Shown here: piece after piece, positions 10,513 through 22,848 of the stretch
Numbering within the stretch: position 1 is the stretch's first letter
Layout of the letters: each line of letters starts with the position of its first letter
NCBI RefSeq assembly: GCF_034702125.1
Contig: NC_085873.1
Coordinates: forward strand, 45,667,588-45,731,587
Direction: 5' to 3'
Origin: Engraulis encrasicolus
Taxonomy: Eukaryota; Chordata; Actinopteri; Clupeiformes; Engraulidae
DNA length: 64,000 bases
Made by a program: the position numbers and the translations under genes
Notes under the pieces: model-generated
What the model was told of the DNA's origin: nothing
The model's database searches: none
What the model saw: only the letters and a program-made list of their open reading frames with translations

Positions 10513-12598
10513 ATTATAATATACTAAATACATCTGTCCTGTTGTGTTATAACATGTCATTACAGCCACTGCTGGAGTTGTGCCAGACCACATTCGACAG
10601 GGCGCTGAGGAGGTGAAAAGGACCTGGCTCCATGACTCTGTAGCAGAGGTTGTGGACACGTTCTTGACATTCTCCAACACCTTCATCGTGCCAGCTGCTG
10701 TGACAGATGCCGCCCAAGGAAACGCCAAAGAGAAGCTTCCTTGCCGCCAGCCTGGATGTCCAAGGATTTATGTGAACAAAAAGAGCAGAGAGACCCATGA
10801 ACAGAAGGTCCACCATCTTGTGGTGGCACCTGTACCACCTGCCCAGCCTGCTTCCTCCAGCCTGGTGGACTGCAAGAGGCAGCATTCAGAGGCCCGGCTG
10901 TCCTTCGGATTTCTGCTGATGAACATGTTGGACGCTGTAAAGGAGGGAGATGGCGAGCGATTGATTCGCCTTTACAAAGACGCTCTGCTGATTTACAAAG
11001 CTTACGGACATACACAGTATGCATACAGCGCATTCCTCTTATCTGTCCAGCTAAATGCCACTTTGTCCCCCCGGCTGGCACATGACCTAACATGGAACAG
11101 GTTCTGGAACAGCACTGGTGGCAAAGGAAAAAACATACCCCTTGACCTGCATCTGGAGCACCTTAACAACTTTCTCAAGTCCTACTTGAAGAACAAGGGC
11201 TCCAACCTGACAGAAGGCACAGCCATGAGGGTCAGCAGGTCACTTGGTGTCTTAAAGACAATGATGAACCGTGCTGACAGTCAGCTGCAGCTGGCACGTT
11301 ACAGCGGTGCCCACCATGCACCTGATCGCCAAACTGACATCTACACTTTGCTGGGGGTGTTCAGAGAATCAGGAGTTTTCAAAGACCAACCAGGAAGACA
11401 CTTTTCTGCCTTTCCTAACTTTGACAGAAATATTCTGTCCAAAATGGACTGGGAGAACCTTCACAAATGGATGAGAGGAAAGCTTAAAGACTGCAGAGGC
11501 TTGGCTTTTTATAATTTATTGTCAATTGTGTATATAGTGTATATAGTGTATATAGTGTATATACTTATTCATGCCTTTGTCACCAGTAGGCTAGACTACT
11601 GTAATGCTCTCTTCTCTGGTCTCTCAAAAAAATTAATTGACAAATTACAACTCATTCAAAATTCTGCGGCAAGAATCCTAACAAGAACCAGAATGAGAGA
11701 GCACATCTCTCCTGTCTTGGCAGACCTGCACTGGTTACCTGTCTCATACAGAATCGACTTTAAGATTCTGATGACAGTATTTAACCCCTTAAGACGCACC
11801 CCCTTTTTCAGACTTCATTTGCGAAATTGGCATACCCAATTTGAAAGTAGCACAGATCCCACATGGTTGTAGATACATGCATGTGCATGTACCCATTGTA
11901 AAGGTAACACTCTCAGGTTTATGCCTAAAGTGTCAGTATGATTTTATGATGTTCTATCAGAGAAATACAGTTGTTTGAATGGAATAAAAATATAGTTTTT
12001 TTGTTCCCGTATAGCATCTTTTCTTGAAAATGACTGAGATTGACAGCTCCAGCAACCTGTCAGCTCTGTAATGATACATTGAGACCAAAGACACAAGTGT
12101 CTGCTTCCAACAGCAAAAGAAATGGAAGAAAAATACCAAACTATGAATATTTTATGGGTTTTTTTCTCTTGGTATACCCATGCGCTTTTGTTGGGTACCT
12201 TTTGGTGATGCCCAAGAACCTTTTTGGATAGGTAAGAAGGACACCAGAATCAAAAGCCTGTAACTTCAGAATGCCACATGCTAGAAACACAGTTCTGGTT
12301 TCTATTGAAAGCTAACATCTTGGGGCTTCCAATCATGGACTTGGATTGGGTGCTAGACATTTTGGATTAGATTGGCATAAGCATAAACTCAAAAATATCA
12401 TTTTTTCTTATTACGTCTATGGGGTATTGATGAAAGAAAGGCTAAAACAATTGAAGTATGAACAAGTATTTAATAAAATAGTAGAAATAAGAAAGGCAAA
12501 ATATTTAAAATAATTAAAAAATCAACTATATACAAACAAGAACATAACATAACAATATCAATATAACTAATAATACAAAACTAATACAGTGTATAATA

Positions 12599-12888
<290 letters not shown>

Positions 12889-12930
12889 TGAGAGAAAGAG
12901 AAGTAGGGGGGAGAGGGGGAGGGGGGAGTC

Positions 12931-14922
12931 CTACAAATTGTTCTTTGTATGCCACTCATTGTAGCAGTCCCTCTTCACCGTAAAGCACAGCACTACCTGG
13001 CATGAAGTGCACTCTGTGGTGCTCTTCAGGGAACAGTTCACACACACCTCCGCCTCCCTGCTGTGCCATCTTCCGTGTAGTGCCTCAGTTTGTGATGTGC
13101 ACCTTGGGGAGCTGGAGCAGGTGATGGAGGAGGGCCAGTTGAAGGTGACCCCGCTGCCTTCAGCTCCAACACCAGGGCCTCCCGGAACGCCTTCTGTGTA
13201 AGGGGGGTCTCATGCCTCTCTGCTGCCATACAGGAATGAAGTACAAAGGCGTTCACGATGGCAATGTCCAGAAAGTGATAGAAGAACGTCCTGTGCCACT
13301 TCCTGGTCTTGTGAACGGTGTTGTAAAACCCGATCATGGCATCAGAGAGGTCCACTCCCCCCATATGTCTGTGAAAATAAAAGATTACAAAAGTTTTGTT
13401 TAGCACATAGCATTACAATCATTGGTGGATTGTTACATACCCTTGAAGACAAAATAAAATAATGTATCTCAAGTACTTACTTGTTATAATCAGTGACAGC
13501 TGGTGGGGCAGGGATGGACTTCAGCTGCCACCGGCCATCTGTCCCTCTGACCCTCCTCTGAACGGTGGTCTGTGGGTTGTGGGCTGTGTGCATTGTGGAG
13601 CACAAGCGGACGTCCCTCGTGTCCTTCCACTGGACAAAAAGAACGGGATCATCTCTTATCCAGCGGATGGTACCACGTGGTGACTGAGAGGTGAGAGCTC
13701 CTGGACGTCTTCTCGGGTAGCCTATTCGCTGTTCTCTAATTGTTCCACAAGCCCATACCTTCTCGGCCAGGAGGTCCTTGAACAGGGTAGGGCTAGTATA
13801 GAAGTTGTCCACATAGAGCTTATAGCCCTGGCCAAGCACACGCGTGTCCACGAGATTCATGACTGAATCATAGCTGAGCCCCTTTTGAAGTGCCATGTTT
13901 CTCCCCTCATATACAAAAAAGTCCCATGTGTATCCGTTTGATGAATCTGCCAGCACAAAAAGTTTATACCCCCACTTAGTGGGCTTGTCTTTCATATACT
14001 GGCGGAGGATGGAGCGGGCTTTTGATTTCACCATCCTTTCATCCACTGCAATGTGTTGTTGGGGATGGTAGTGAGCTTTACACGCGGTCCTAATCTCGTC
14101 ATAGAGAGGGCGGATCTTGCACAGACGATCGTAGGCCTGTGTTCCCCCTCCTCCTGTCATTCTCTGCATCACTGTCTGGGTGGCTAATATGCAGCATGCT
14201 GGAGACAGCTGCAAATCTTCTCCCGGACAACATAGATGTGGGGAAGGGGAAATTGTAAAGTTCGTTCTTCGCCCAGTAGTCCCTTACAGACTTGGCCCCA
14301 ACTAGGCCCATGTAAATCACCATACCAATATATGAAAGCAGATCCTCCAGGGACATCTGATGCCATCTATGAGGGTGGTTCCTTTGTCCATATATGTTAG
14401 AGTGATTTACTATTGTCTGTAGGGTGTTTCTTGTCATGAAGAGCATGAAGAGTTGCAGTATGGTGTATTGCACCCCCCCCACGACCTGGGGCCCTGGAGC
14501 GCGAGCAGGGTTGAATGATGGTTGTGGTGGTATGATGTCATCCACGTCCATCCCCTGCCATGGCTGACCATTTCCCTCTGGCTCCTGTCGCCTTCCCTGT
14601 CCTCTTCCTCTTCCTCTTCCTCTCCCTCTTCCTCTGCCTCTCTTGGTGGCAGGTGTGGCGCTGGATGGCTGCGCTGCTTTCCTCTTCCTTGCTCTGGTGG
14701 TAGCCGGCGAAGAGGCTGATGGTTGATCGTCTCCTTCCTCCTCACCAACTCTCTGCCCCTCTTTCTCCACCTGGCTCTCCTCCTCCTCCCCCTCCTCCTC
14801 CTCCTGTTCAGGGAGCCAGTCTGCATCAGAGGATCTATGTGGAAAAAAACACAATATAATTGCAAATTATTATTTCATGTAACATTCAATTTGATGCATC
14901 TCTCTCTCCCTCCCTCTCTCTC

Positions 14923-14988
<66 letters not shown>

Positions 14989-15691
14989 CTCCCCCCTATC
15001 GCACTCGGTCACTAAAAGGTGAGAGATTTTCAATGGCCCCTTCCCCCATTGCATACACTTTGTATCAGCTGTGAACCAAACACACACACACACACTAGGC
15101 AACAGGTAGTATAAATACAACATAAGCACAATTCAAAGCATTTACATTAGGCATTATGGATGAAAACAGCTAAACATATTCGTAATGCAAATTGCAACAT
15201 GGCAACAGCACAATGTTCACCCAGAAAGAGAAATACATAGTACAGACAAATGCCCCCATTCATCCATTGCCTTCACACACAAACAGATAATCATAGCATA
15301 CACTATAGGTTACATGCAGAATGAATACAATTAGAAAGCATTTGCAGCCGTAGTGGATGAACAATCGCTGTATTTACATTGCAACATTGCAACACTGCAA
15401 CATCTCGAATGCGGTCCAAAACGCACTATGCAACTAGCACTAAGTACAATCCAGTAGTGTAAATGAATATGTGACATCTGTTTACATTCAGTGAAAGTTT
15501 AGAAACAACACTTACATCTCCAAGGCTGGATCGAGTCCTTCCAAAAATGCCACAGAGTCAACCGATGACATGCTCCCTGCGTCAGACTCTTCGTCGCTGG
15601 ATTGTAAAATCCATTCGGCTGCCTGTTGAGCAGTCATCTTAGTTGGGCCAGCAACATTCTTCTTCTTGCTCGTTGCCTTCTTACCAGACAT
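12931..15691 (-). pseudogene. piggyBac transposase (PGBD-like), two frameshifts
   Basis: Three exons: 15691-15516, 14834-13481 and 13368-12931, with phases that match. Exon 1 starts MSGKKATSKKK and is acidic/Ser-rich. Exon 2 has Glu-rich and Gly-Arg-rich stretches, then the DDE_Tnp_1_7 core: IAVDERMVKSK (first Asp), YKLYVDNFYTSP (second Asp). Exon 3 has MGGVDLSDAMIGFY (third Asp) and a Cys-rich C-terminal finger (CVNC, CTSC, C, C, EWH). One frameshift lies at a run of five C (14144-14148), where one base too many is present. The other lies at a CA tract near 13040-13047 and is consistent with one extra dinucleotide. Expected length is about 655 residues. The catalytic triad is kept, so decay looks recent. 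Confidence 0.9.
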
Positions 15692-16885
15692 TTTGCATGC
15701 AGTAGACTGTCTGTAAGACTGTACGCAAACTGTATGTCCCGTGCTGTCTTCCGAAGTCTGTGTAAAGTCTACTGTTCTCTCGCGTAACCGTGCGTCCTCT
15801 CAAAACTATACAGCTTACTTTTTACGCGAGCAATTACGCAAACATCGAAAACAGCAAGTGGGTGGTTCTCTGTAAGTCCAAGGCAGTCGAGTGATAGCTC
15901 GTTTGAAAGCTATGAATCTCAACTATAATATTCAGTGACTCATGAAACCCGAAACTCTCACTGTCCTACGCCAATGGCGAGGTAAAGACGGGAGGTCAGA
16001 TTTGAATAGCAGTGCCCTATTGGTCTTCAATCGCCTGTAACTTTCCATAGGAGGATCCGATTGGCTCGTGGGTGGTGTCAATCAAAAGCTAAGACCTTCG
16101 AGAACATCATTCAGGCACTGTTTTGCGCATTTCGTGCGGTGGAGTGGATTCCTTCGTCTTCAAAGACGCTTGTAGTGAAGAAATACAATTACACAACGTA
16201 TGCAGGAAGCCAAGAAACATTGGGATTATCACAAAAACACAAGGATTTGAAGTAAATGGCCTGGATATTCCAACATTGTGGACACTGGATGACTCAGAGA
16301 AGAAATCTTGGACCATAAAACATTCGTTGGGAATATTGAGAAATTTTCAAAGGTAAGTACACCCCGTTTTCGGTTGCAATTTTGATGACATCACACACAG
16401 AGAAGATTAGCCCACTGTTAGCTGTGTGGAGAGTGTTGATCTTTGAGGATGGGTTCATATGAAAGCTGACGTTCTCAGCTTTCGAACGGTGTGTGGTATG
16501 ACCATTATAAGCTTGTGTACAGTCTATAGGACAACAAATTCTTTATTTTTTTTAAAACAAAATGGCGGCATCGTGCCGTGAGCGGCACAGTGCGGCTTAA
16601 GGGGTTAAAGCATTAAATGGACTTGCCCCTAGCTATATCTCTGACATGCTCTCTTTTTATGCCCCTGCTCGAGCTCTCAGGTCCACTGATGCCAAGCTGC
16701 TAAGCAATCTCTGTCTAGCTCTTCTTCCTCTGCCTTTCCTGCTATTTCTGCCTCTCCTCTATACCTCTCCTTTTAAATCCATCTCTAACAATGATGTTTT
16801 TTTTCCCATTTGTTAAGCACTTTGAGTTACATGCCTTGTATGACACAGTGCTATACAATTATTATTATTATTATTATAGTTAATA

Positions 16886-17769
16886 GATTTCATTTGTTTG
16901 TCCGGGCCATTTAAATGCTCGCATTTGCACTTTGTGCCAATATCATCTCTTGCACTGTTATGTCTAACTAATCATCTACCTTTGACTGTTTTTTTTTTTG
17001 GTTTTTTTTACATCATCATCCTTCAATAGTCTTGTCTATGCCATAACTGTCCAATCGCCAAGCTTTTGGGGCACCTCTGAAGTTAAACAACAAAACATGG
17101 AATCGATTGTTCCAGGTTTTCTTGTCTTTAAGTATTTGCACTGAAATCACCTTTTGCTTTTAGTTGTGTCTAGCTTACCATTTTACCTTGTACTGTGAAT
17201 TTACCTTTCTGAAAATGTGACTGTAGTTCTTCAAAAGTCAATGTACTTAAAATGAAGCATTTGCACTAGTATCAATGCCAACATCACCTGTTAACACTCA
17301 GGCCACTTTACAGTAAAGCCATTTTGTACAGTTTGTCTACCTGTTATGGGTTTTGCACATCTTTAATTTATTCAGTATTTTTATGTGAACACAAATGTAT
17401 GGGAGTTGTGTGGAACCAAAAAGGTTTATCTCTCTAAACATTCCATATTGCACCATTTGCACTTCATCTTGCATTTTACTGTGTTGCCAATAAAGGCCAT
17501 ATTTTCCACTGTATTCTTTATACTTGCAGCGTTTTTATTTATAACAGTTAAACTGCTACACTGTCTGTCTACATTTACAATACTGTAACACCTCTCTAAC
17601 CTGTGTTGTGGCAAAAATATCCTACAAGAAAGTTTTCCAACCATATATTTTTTTATTAAAGACAAATCAAATTAAACAAAGAAGAGTGGGGCGGGGTGTT
17701 TATATACAGTATATATGGGGGGGGGGGTTTAATATACATAAATTTAAAAAACTAAAACATACACATATG
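16886..17769. other. Non-coding stretch between LINE tail and RecQ stop
   Basis: AT-rich with scattered stops and no recognised domain. It may hold the old 3' UTR of the DUF6589-like gene, since several AATAAA-like words occur, and the RecQ 3' UTR. A G-run at about 17717-17726 lies close to the helicase stop. Confidence 0.45.
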
Positions 17770-19142
17770 TTAATACTCTGACTCAGAGCTAGTGACATGG
17801 CTGCTGAGTGGATCATCTGTATCATCAGCTTCGTCATAGTAGCCAGTGTAATACAAATCTGGGAGAGTGTGTCTTTCCCCTGCATCAGACTGCTCATCCT
17901 CAAGCTGATCTGTGTCCACATCTCCGAATACATCGCTTATGATCTGTAAAACCTCTCTGGCATGCTCTATTCTGAAAACAGGAATGTTGGCTAGAATGTA
18001 GGGCAGGTCAAATATATACTGACAGTTGTTCAACACAGAGTCCACCAGTTTTTGACTGAATCCAGTGCATGCTTCAGGTGAGGTGAAGAGGTGAGCTGAT
18101 GGACTGATCAGGCTGTCTCTGTATCCATTCAGCATGTCAACAATCAAGGACTTGTCCTCTGCAGTAACATGCCTTGATCTCAGGTTCACTGGCTTACCCT
18201 GAGTCTGTTCATAATCTGGTGTGGGTTCTGTGCATGTGCCCGATGAACAAGAACAGACAGTTTGACAAAATGTGCAACACTGGTGCATTGGCTCAACACC
18301 ACAGGGCTCAGCTTCAAAATGTGAGAACAGTACTTTCCTGACACATGTCGTTTTTCCGAGGTTGAGCAGTTCTTTCACTTCCTTCTCCGCCTTGTAATTC
18401 TGTCCCATGTTGTAAATGATGCCGTGTGCTGACTGACCATTTCTTCCAGCCCTCCCCACCTGCTGTATAACAGACTCAAGGTCCCCTGGAACACCATACA
18501 TAATCACATGTGATACATTTGGGAAATTCAAGCCCATCCCCAAAGCTGTTGTTGCTACAACAACGCGACAATTCCCTTCCCCCCGCAGTGAAGCCAGCAC
18601 TCTGTCCTTGTGTTGGGGGAGGGTCTTGCTGTGAAACATACCAATCAAGAGGTTCTCACTTTTACAGTCTGAGTCACAATCCACCCAGGCATGTTGTTGC
18701 AGTTCAGCCTTCAAGTACGCAAAAACTCTTCCCACCTTTGGCATAGTCTGACAGTAAATTATTATTGGCTGCATAGTTGATCCCTTGCCTTTCACAAGTT
18801 GAACAACCCAGTCAAGGCAGTCCAGTTCATATCTGGGCACATTCTTCAATCCCAGACGGATGTTGGTCTTGTTGGGACTAGCAAGGATGTGCACGGCATT
18901 GTCCATGTGAAGTAGGCTGGTGACGCGATCTCTGGACTTGATGTCTGCAGAAGCAGTCAACGCCAGTACAGGTGTACCTGCCAGTCAGAGAAATTTTAAA
19001 AATGAAATCAAACCCAAAACAGCATGTAATATTGCATTTCATTATATATTCTAATGTAGTTGGACTATGGAGGTAGTGTCGGTGTGTTCTCCAGATCGGC
19101 AAGTTCTTAAAGAGCACTGAGCCAGGTTCTTAATATGCAGTC

Positions 19143-19210
<68 letters not shown>

Positions 19211-20142
19211 GTGTGACTTAGCCTTGAATTGATGAGGTGGTCACAGATTCTACAGTACAGAGGAACACCCTCCAGAAATAAATAAGATGCTCCCATTTCC
19301 TTCCACATTATAGCAGTAGTATGTGGTTATGTGGATACTTAGCTATCAAACACCCATTGTGTAAGCCACATGGATAGAACTGTACATTTACATTACAATT
19401 AATAAAAGTGCGCCGAATATTATGTAAAACAACCAAAGGACAAATGCGTTGACATGACGGGCATTAACAACACAGATGAGTCATTCAACTCACCTTCCTT
19501 CGTGATAGATCTCAGTTCTCCGAGCTTTGCAAAACTCTCCCGGAATGCAGTCTCGCCTGTCGACACCTCACCCCTAATAAGACAGATGCAGAGCAAATTT
19601 ATTCATGACGCCACGTGAATACTCTTGATTTAGTACAAGTAACGTTGCAGCGGTTGTAAAATGTTAACTTACCATTTGTACGTGAGATGGACTTCATCCA
19701 CAACGACACCGAGAATGTTGTCTCTGTAAGCAGCTGATGATAGCATACGTCGCCATTTAGAGTTCAGCAGCCAAGACTCTGGGCTTCCAAAGACCAAACT
19801 GAAGCGTCCATCTAAGATGTCCTGCTCTTCATGCACGCCGAGCTGTGCTGCACTAACTCCCAATTTCCCTGCTTCCATTATTTGGTCCTCCATTAAAGCC
19901 AAGAGAGGCGAAACAACAACAACAATGGGGTTCAACTCAGTGCCATTGCGTGTAGCCAACTCCTTAGCTACGAGTGGAGCTAGCTGAAAAATGAGGCTCT
20001 TCCCGAAACCCGTTGGGAGCAAAGCCACGACATCTTTCCCTTGGATGAAATTAATCAAGGCATCCTCTTGCTCCGGTTTTAACACACTGATGTGTGGAAA
20101 TCTACTCAGAACGGCCTGGATAGCTCCTCTGGCATCTGCCAT
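17770..20142 (-). CDS. RecQ-like ATP-dependent DNA helicase, intact, three exons
   Basis: Exons 20142-19673, 19573-19494 and 18977-17770 join in phase to 585 codons. Helicase motifs are complete: LLPTGFGKSLIFQL (Walker A), VVVDEVHLTYKW (DEVH box), LALTASAD, IIIYCQTMP, ATTALGMGLNFPNV and QQVGRAGRNGQ. A Cys cluster (CCTFCQTVCSCSSGTC) follows where RecQ family members bind zinc, then an acidic Ser/Asp-rich tail. No HRDC domain is seen. RecQ enzymes unwind DNA 3'-5'. Inside a transposon, a role in strand processing during mobility is plausible but inferred. It is the only gene of the 15-kb element without visible damage. GT-AG splice sites are present. A CA array lies in the second intron. Confidence 0.9.
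19144..19209. repeat. CA microsatellite in RecQ intron
   Basis: An uninterrupted CA array inside the intron between helicase exons 2 and 3. Confidence 0.95.
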
Positions 20143-20210
20143 CGTTGGGGTTGCTAGCTACAAACTTTTGTGTTCTTCTAGCACGCTGAGAACAACATAG
20201 CGCAGGCGTT

Positions 20211-20218
20211 TGACGTCA
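20211..20218. promoter_or_regulatory. CRE-like palindrome upstream of RecQ
   Basis: TGACGTCA lies about 70 bases upstream of the RecQ start codon, in a GC-rich stretch that also has an ATTGG/CCAAT word (about 20269). This is a plausible promoter for the helicase; the function is inferred from the motif only. Confidence 0.45.
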
Positions 20219-20401
20219 TCGTCACGAGCGCCCTCCCCCTTTCGCCCCCACCAACCCGTCTCTTCGTTTATTGGCTGCTTTCTGGAGGGGGGGGCGTTCT
20301 GTTACAATTCTACCGAGCAGAATGCTCCACAGAAAAGCAAGGCCAGACACGTAGTGGAGGCAATCCTTGGCCGGAAGTACGTGGATGGTCTCGCGAGGCT
20401 A

Positions 20402-20559
20402 CCGCCGTGATGCATTGGCTGCGTTTTTCACCAAAAAGCTTAAAATTAGCTAACTCCATAACGGCGCGGCATTGCCCGGAATGGCTCATCATTAGATACA
20501 TTATGTGGCATGGGAAAGCGATGGTGAAACTTTCATTTTACGCCGGAACTATCCTTTAA
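20402..20559 (-). repeat. Right arm of 158-bp subterminal inverted repeat
   Basis: The reverse complement matches 5605-5762. It is followed outward by two GTCGGAATAG words and the GCGCCACGTAACC tip, then the 14-bp target repeat at 20599-20612. Confidence 0.85.
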
Positions 20560-20719
20560 CGTCGGAATAGTGACATGTCGGAATAGCGCCACGTAACCGC
20601 TACAGGCAATGGAGGAGGCATGCGGAGACATTGACCAGGCAGCGTTTCAGGGCTGGATACGGCATGCAAGGAGATACTTTCCCCGCTGTCTTGCACTGGA
20701 AGATATAGCGTGTGATGTA

Positions 20720-21260
20720 CAGCTCCAGGCCTTTTTATTAGAATAGCATGAAAAAGTTGATTTATTTCCATAATTCCATCAATAATGTTAATCTGTCATG
20801 GATTGTAGATGCATGGCCCAGTTTTTTAACTATTCCAATCATTATTTTTTTTCTTTTTATATACGTTGGCCTTCCAGCTCAAAAAACCCATGAATTGGGG
20901 AATTCGCATTATTAGAATATTGTTAAAAAGTCACATTTTTCTTCATCAAAATTCGGGTCACATTAAATCAGTTGAAATTCGGTACTTTCTACATAACATG
21001 CAATGGTCAATACTTGGTTAGGACATTCTCTGTCTTCATAATGGCCATGATGCGTTTAACATTGAAGTCAATGGCAAAAACAGTGCATGGGAGTTATGGA
21101 AGCCCAGATATCCTTGATGCTTTGCTGTCAGCTGTTCTTGTTTTTGACCTGGTGCCCCACATGTCACTCTTCAATATACCCTGTAGATTTCCTTGCCACG
21201 TTTTGGTGTTAACTCACCAGTTTAATTCTAACTCGCCAGAAATAAAACTCCATTCATTTT
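20720..21260 (-). mobile_element. 541-bp insert with 24-bp target duplication
   Basis: Flanked by exact 24-bp copies (20696-20719 and 21261-21284; they start CTGGAAGATATAGCG). Removal restores the last transposase codons. On the minus strand its end reads ATGGAAATAAATCAAC and ATGCTATTCTAATAAAAAG, resembling a LINE 3' tail. This suggests a 5'-truncated retroposed copy; no coding domain is seen. Confidence 0.75.
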
Positions 21261-21365
21261 CTGGAAGATATAGCGTGTGATGTAGATGAAATCTTGTGGC
21301 CGGATGCAGCAAGGCGTAGGGATGTCCAGTAATTTCCTTTTGATTTCAGTAGTACTTCATTGTAT

Positions 21366-21660
21366 TGAGTTTTCTTGTGTTTTGATTTGATTTGTGTTTT
21401 GATGTTGCTGTAAGAAAAATCTTTAGTTTGTTTTCTAAAATGTATAAACATTTGAGGGTTTTTTTTCTTGTGTTTTGATTTTATTTGTGTTTTGATGTAA
21501 AAAAATAAATAATAATAATTAGTTTGTTTTGGTGAATGTAAATAGGCCTGAACATGTATTCTTGTGAGTTTTCTTGTGTTTTGACTTGATTTGTGTTTTG
21601 ATTTATATATTTTTTTTAAAAATGTCTTCTTAGTTTGTTTTGGTAAATGAAAATAAACAT
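21366..21660 (+). repeat. Three ~100-bp tandem repeats in transposase 3' UTR
   Basis: TTTTCTTGTGTTTTGA followed by TTTGTGTTTTGAT recurs near 21368, 21463 and 21568, each followed by TTAGTTTG and a TAAACAT or similar tail. It lies just after the DD35E transposase stop at 21330. Confidence 0.75.
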
Positions 21661-21936
21661 TGATGATTGAAGTCTGATTCCCTGTTTTTATATCAACCAT
21701 ATTCATGAAAAAAGGGTTGTGTAAAATAGATTTACACAAGAAAAGCAAAAGCCAAATGTGTGTATCATTTATACCATTTGTGTGTAGTTGCAGTCTAGGC
21801 GTGTTCATGAAATTATAGTTTGTGTGAATGATTTGACACAAAAATGCAACTATTACAAAGGTGTATAGTGTTTTTCAACCTCAGTTTGTTTTTGCAATGT
21901 ATCTACAGTGCTTTGCTAGATTGGTGTGAAGTTCTT

Positions 21937-22848
21937 GTAAGCCGGGCATACACTGTGCAATATTTTCACTCGTGGGTCTTAAGCTTCTGCTCACACTGCA
22001 CGATGGAATTTCACTGTTTAAAAGTTCACAGCTCACGACTCACGTCCTCACACTACACGAGCCGACAGTCGGATGCGAGCGAAATGCTTCCACTGTACGA
22101 CACGACAGGCATGTTTCCCCGGTCTGCAGAGGAGGGAACATGCGCACCTGAGGTGGAGATGAGGTCGCGCTCGACAGCGAATCGCATGGCCCTATTAATT
22201 TGTGCATGTGAAGTGTCAAATCGGGTCGTAGCACTGCCACGCATGAGCCACGACCAGAATTTCAAACCGTTTAGATTTTCTTGCGACCCTGCTATTGCAC
22301 GATCGTGAGGCGAAATCGCTTTTCGTTACCCCATGTACACTGCACGATGCGAGACTGAAGATTGACCTGCGCTTGAGCAAGAAATCGTCCCGACTCTCTC
22401 GTGCGAGTGCCAAATCGGGGCAAAAGTCGCACAATGTAAGCTGGGCTTACACTGTGCGACTTTTGCCCCGATTTGGCACTCGCACGACTTTTTGAGAGTC
22501 GGTCCTGTTTGATATCCAGGTCGTGGCTCGTGCGTAAATCGCACAGTTAAAGCAGTGTTACGATCCGATTTGACACTTCACGTGCACAAATGAATAGGGC
22601 CGTGCGATTTGCTGTGCGCGACCTCATCTCCACCTCAGGTGCGCATGTTCCCTCCTCTGCATACCGGGGAAACATGCCTGTCGCGTCGCGCAGTGGAAGC
22701 ATTTGGCTCGCATCCGACTGTCGGCTCGTATAGTGTGAGGGCGTGAGTCGTGAGATGTGAACTTTTAAATAGTGAAATTCCATCGTGCAGTGTGAGCAGG
22801 AGCTTAATACCCACGAGCGAAAATATCGCACAGTGTATGCCCGGCTTT
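21937..22848. mobile_element. 0.9-kb palindrome of two head-to-head MITEs
   Basis: The outer ends AAGCCGGGCATACACTGTGC are inverted at 22848. The centre near 22438-22452 (AAGCTGGGCTTACACTGTGC) is shared by two inverted copies of a ~500-bp MITE. Arms carry matched words such as CACCTGAGGTGGAGATGAGG and its complement, and CGATTTGGCACTCGCACG. The copies are diverged but pair over most of their length. Confidence 0.8.

Larger units (their letters stand above)
7432..11505 (+). pseudogene. DUF6589-like transposon protein gene with ZAD-type and C2H2 fingers, incomplete
   Basis: Exon 1 (7432-7827, donor GTAAGT) has CRLC and CRKC pairs spaced like a ZAD-type zinc finger. Exon 2 (8970-9576) contains SLPHICAAASIALRGRENR and LLYGGAKKAAFQRLSKLG, which recall the N-terminal half of DUF6589 proteins. 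Exon 3 (from 9691) is a Ser/Thr/Ala/Pro linker. The last exon (10566 to about 11505) has a C2H2 finger (C-x4-C-x12-H-x4-H, about 10739-10814) and the C-terminal signature [27 protein letters not shown] and QPGRHFS. The middle that the family should have is not visible between 9975 and 10565, and a LINE fragment replaces the 3' end. Exon phases fit. The family name is from memory; the catalytic role is unproven. Confidence 0.65.

Noticed and set aside
17770..20142. RecQ as an ordinary host helicase gene
   Set aside because: It lies wholly between the inverted arms of an insertion that splits another transposon, so it is element cargo.
21254..21841. 195-codon minus-strand Lys/Asn-rich frame
   Set aside because: Antisense of the AT-rich tandem repeats in a transposase 3' UTR.
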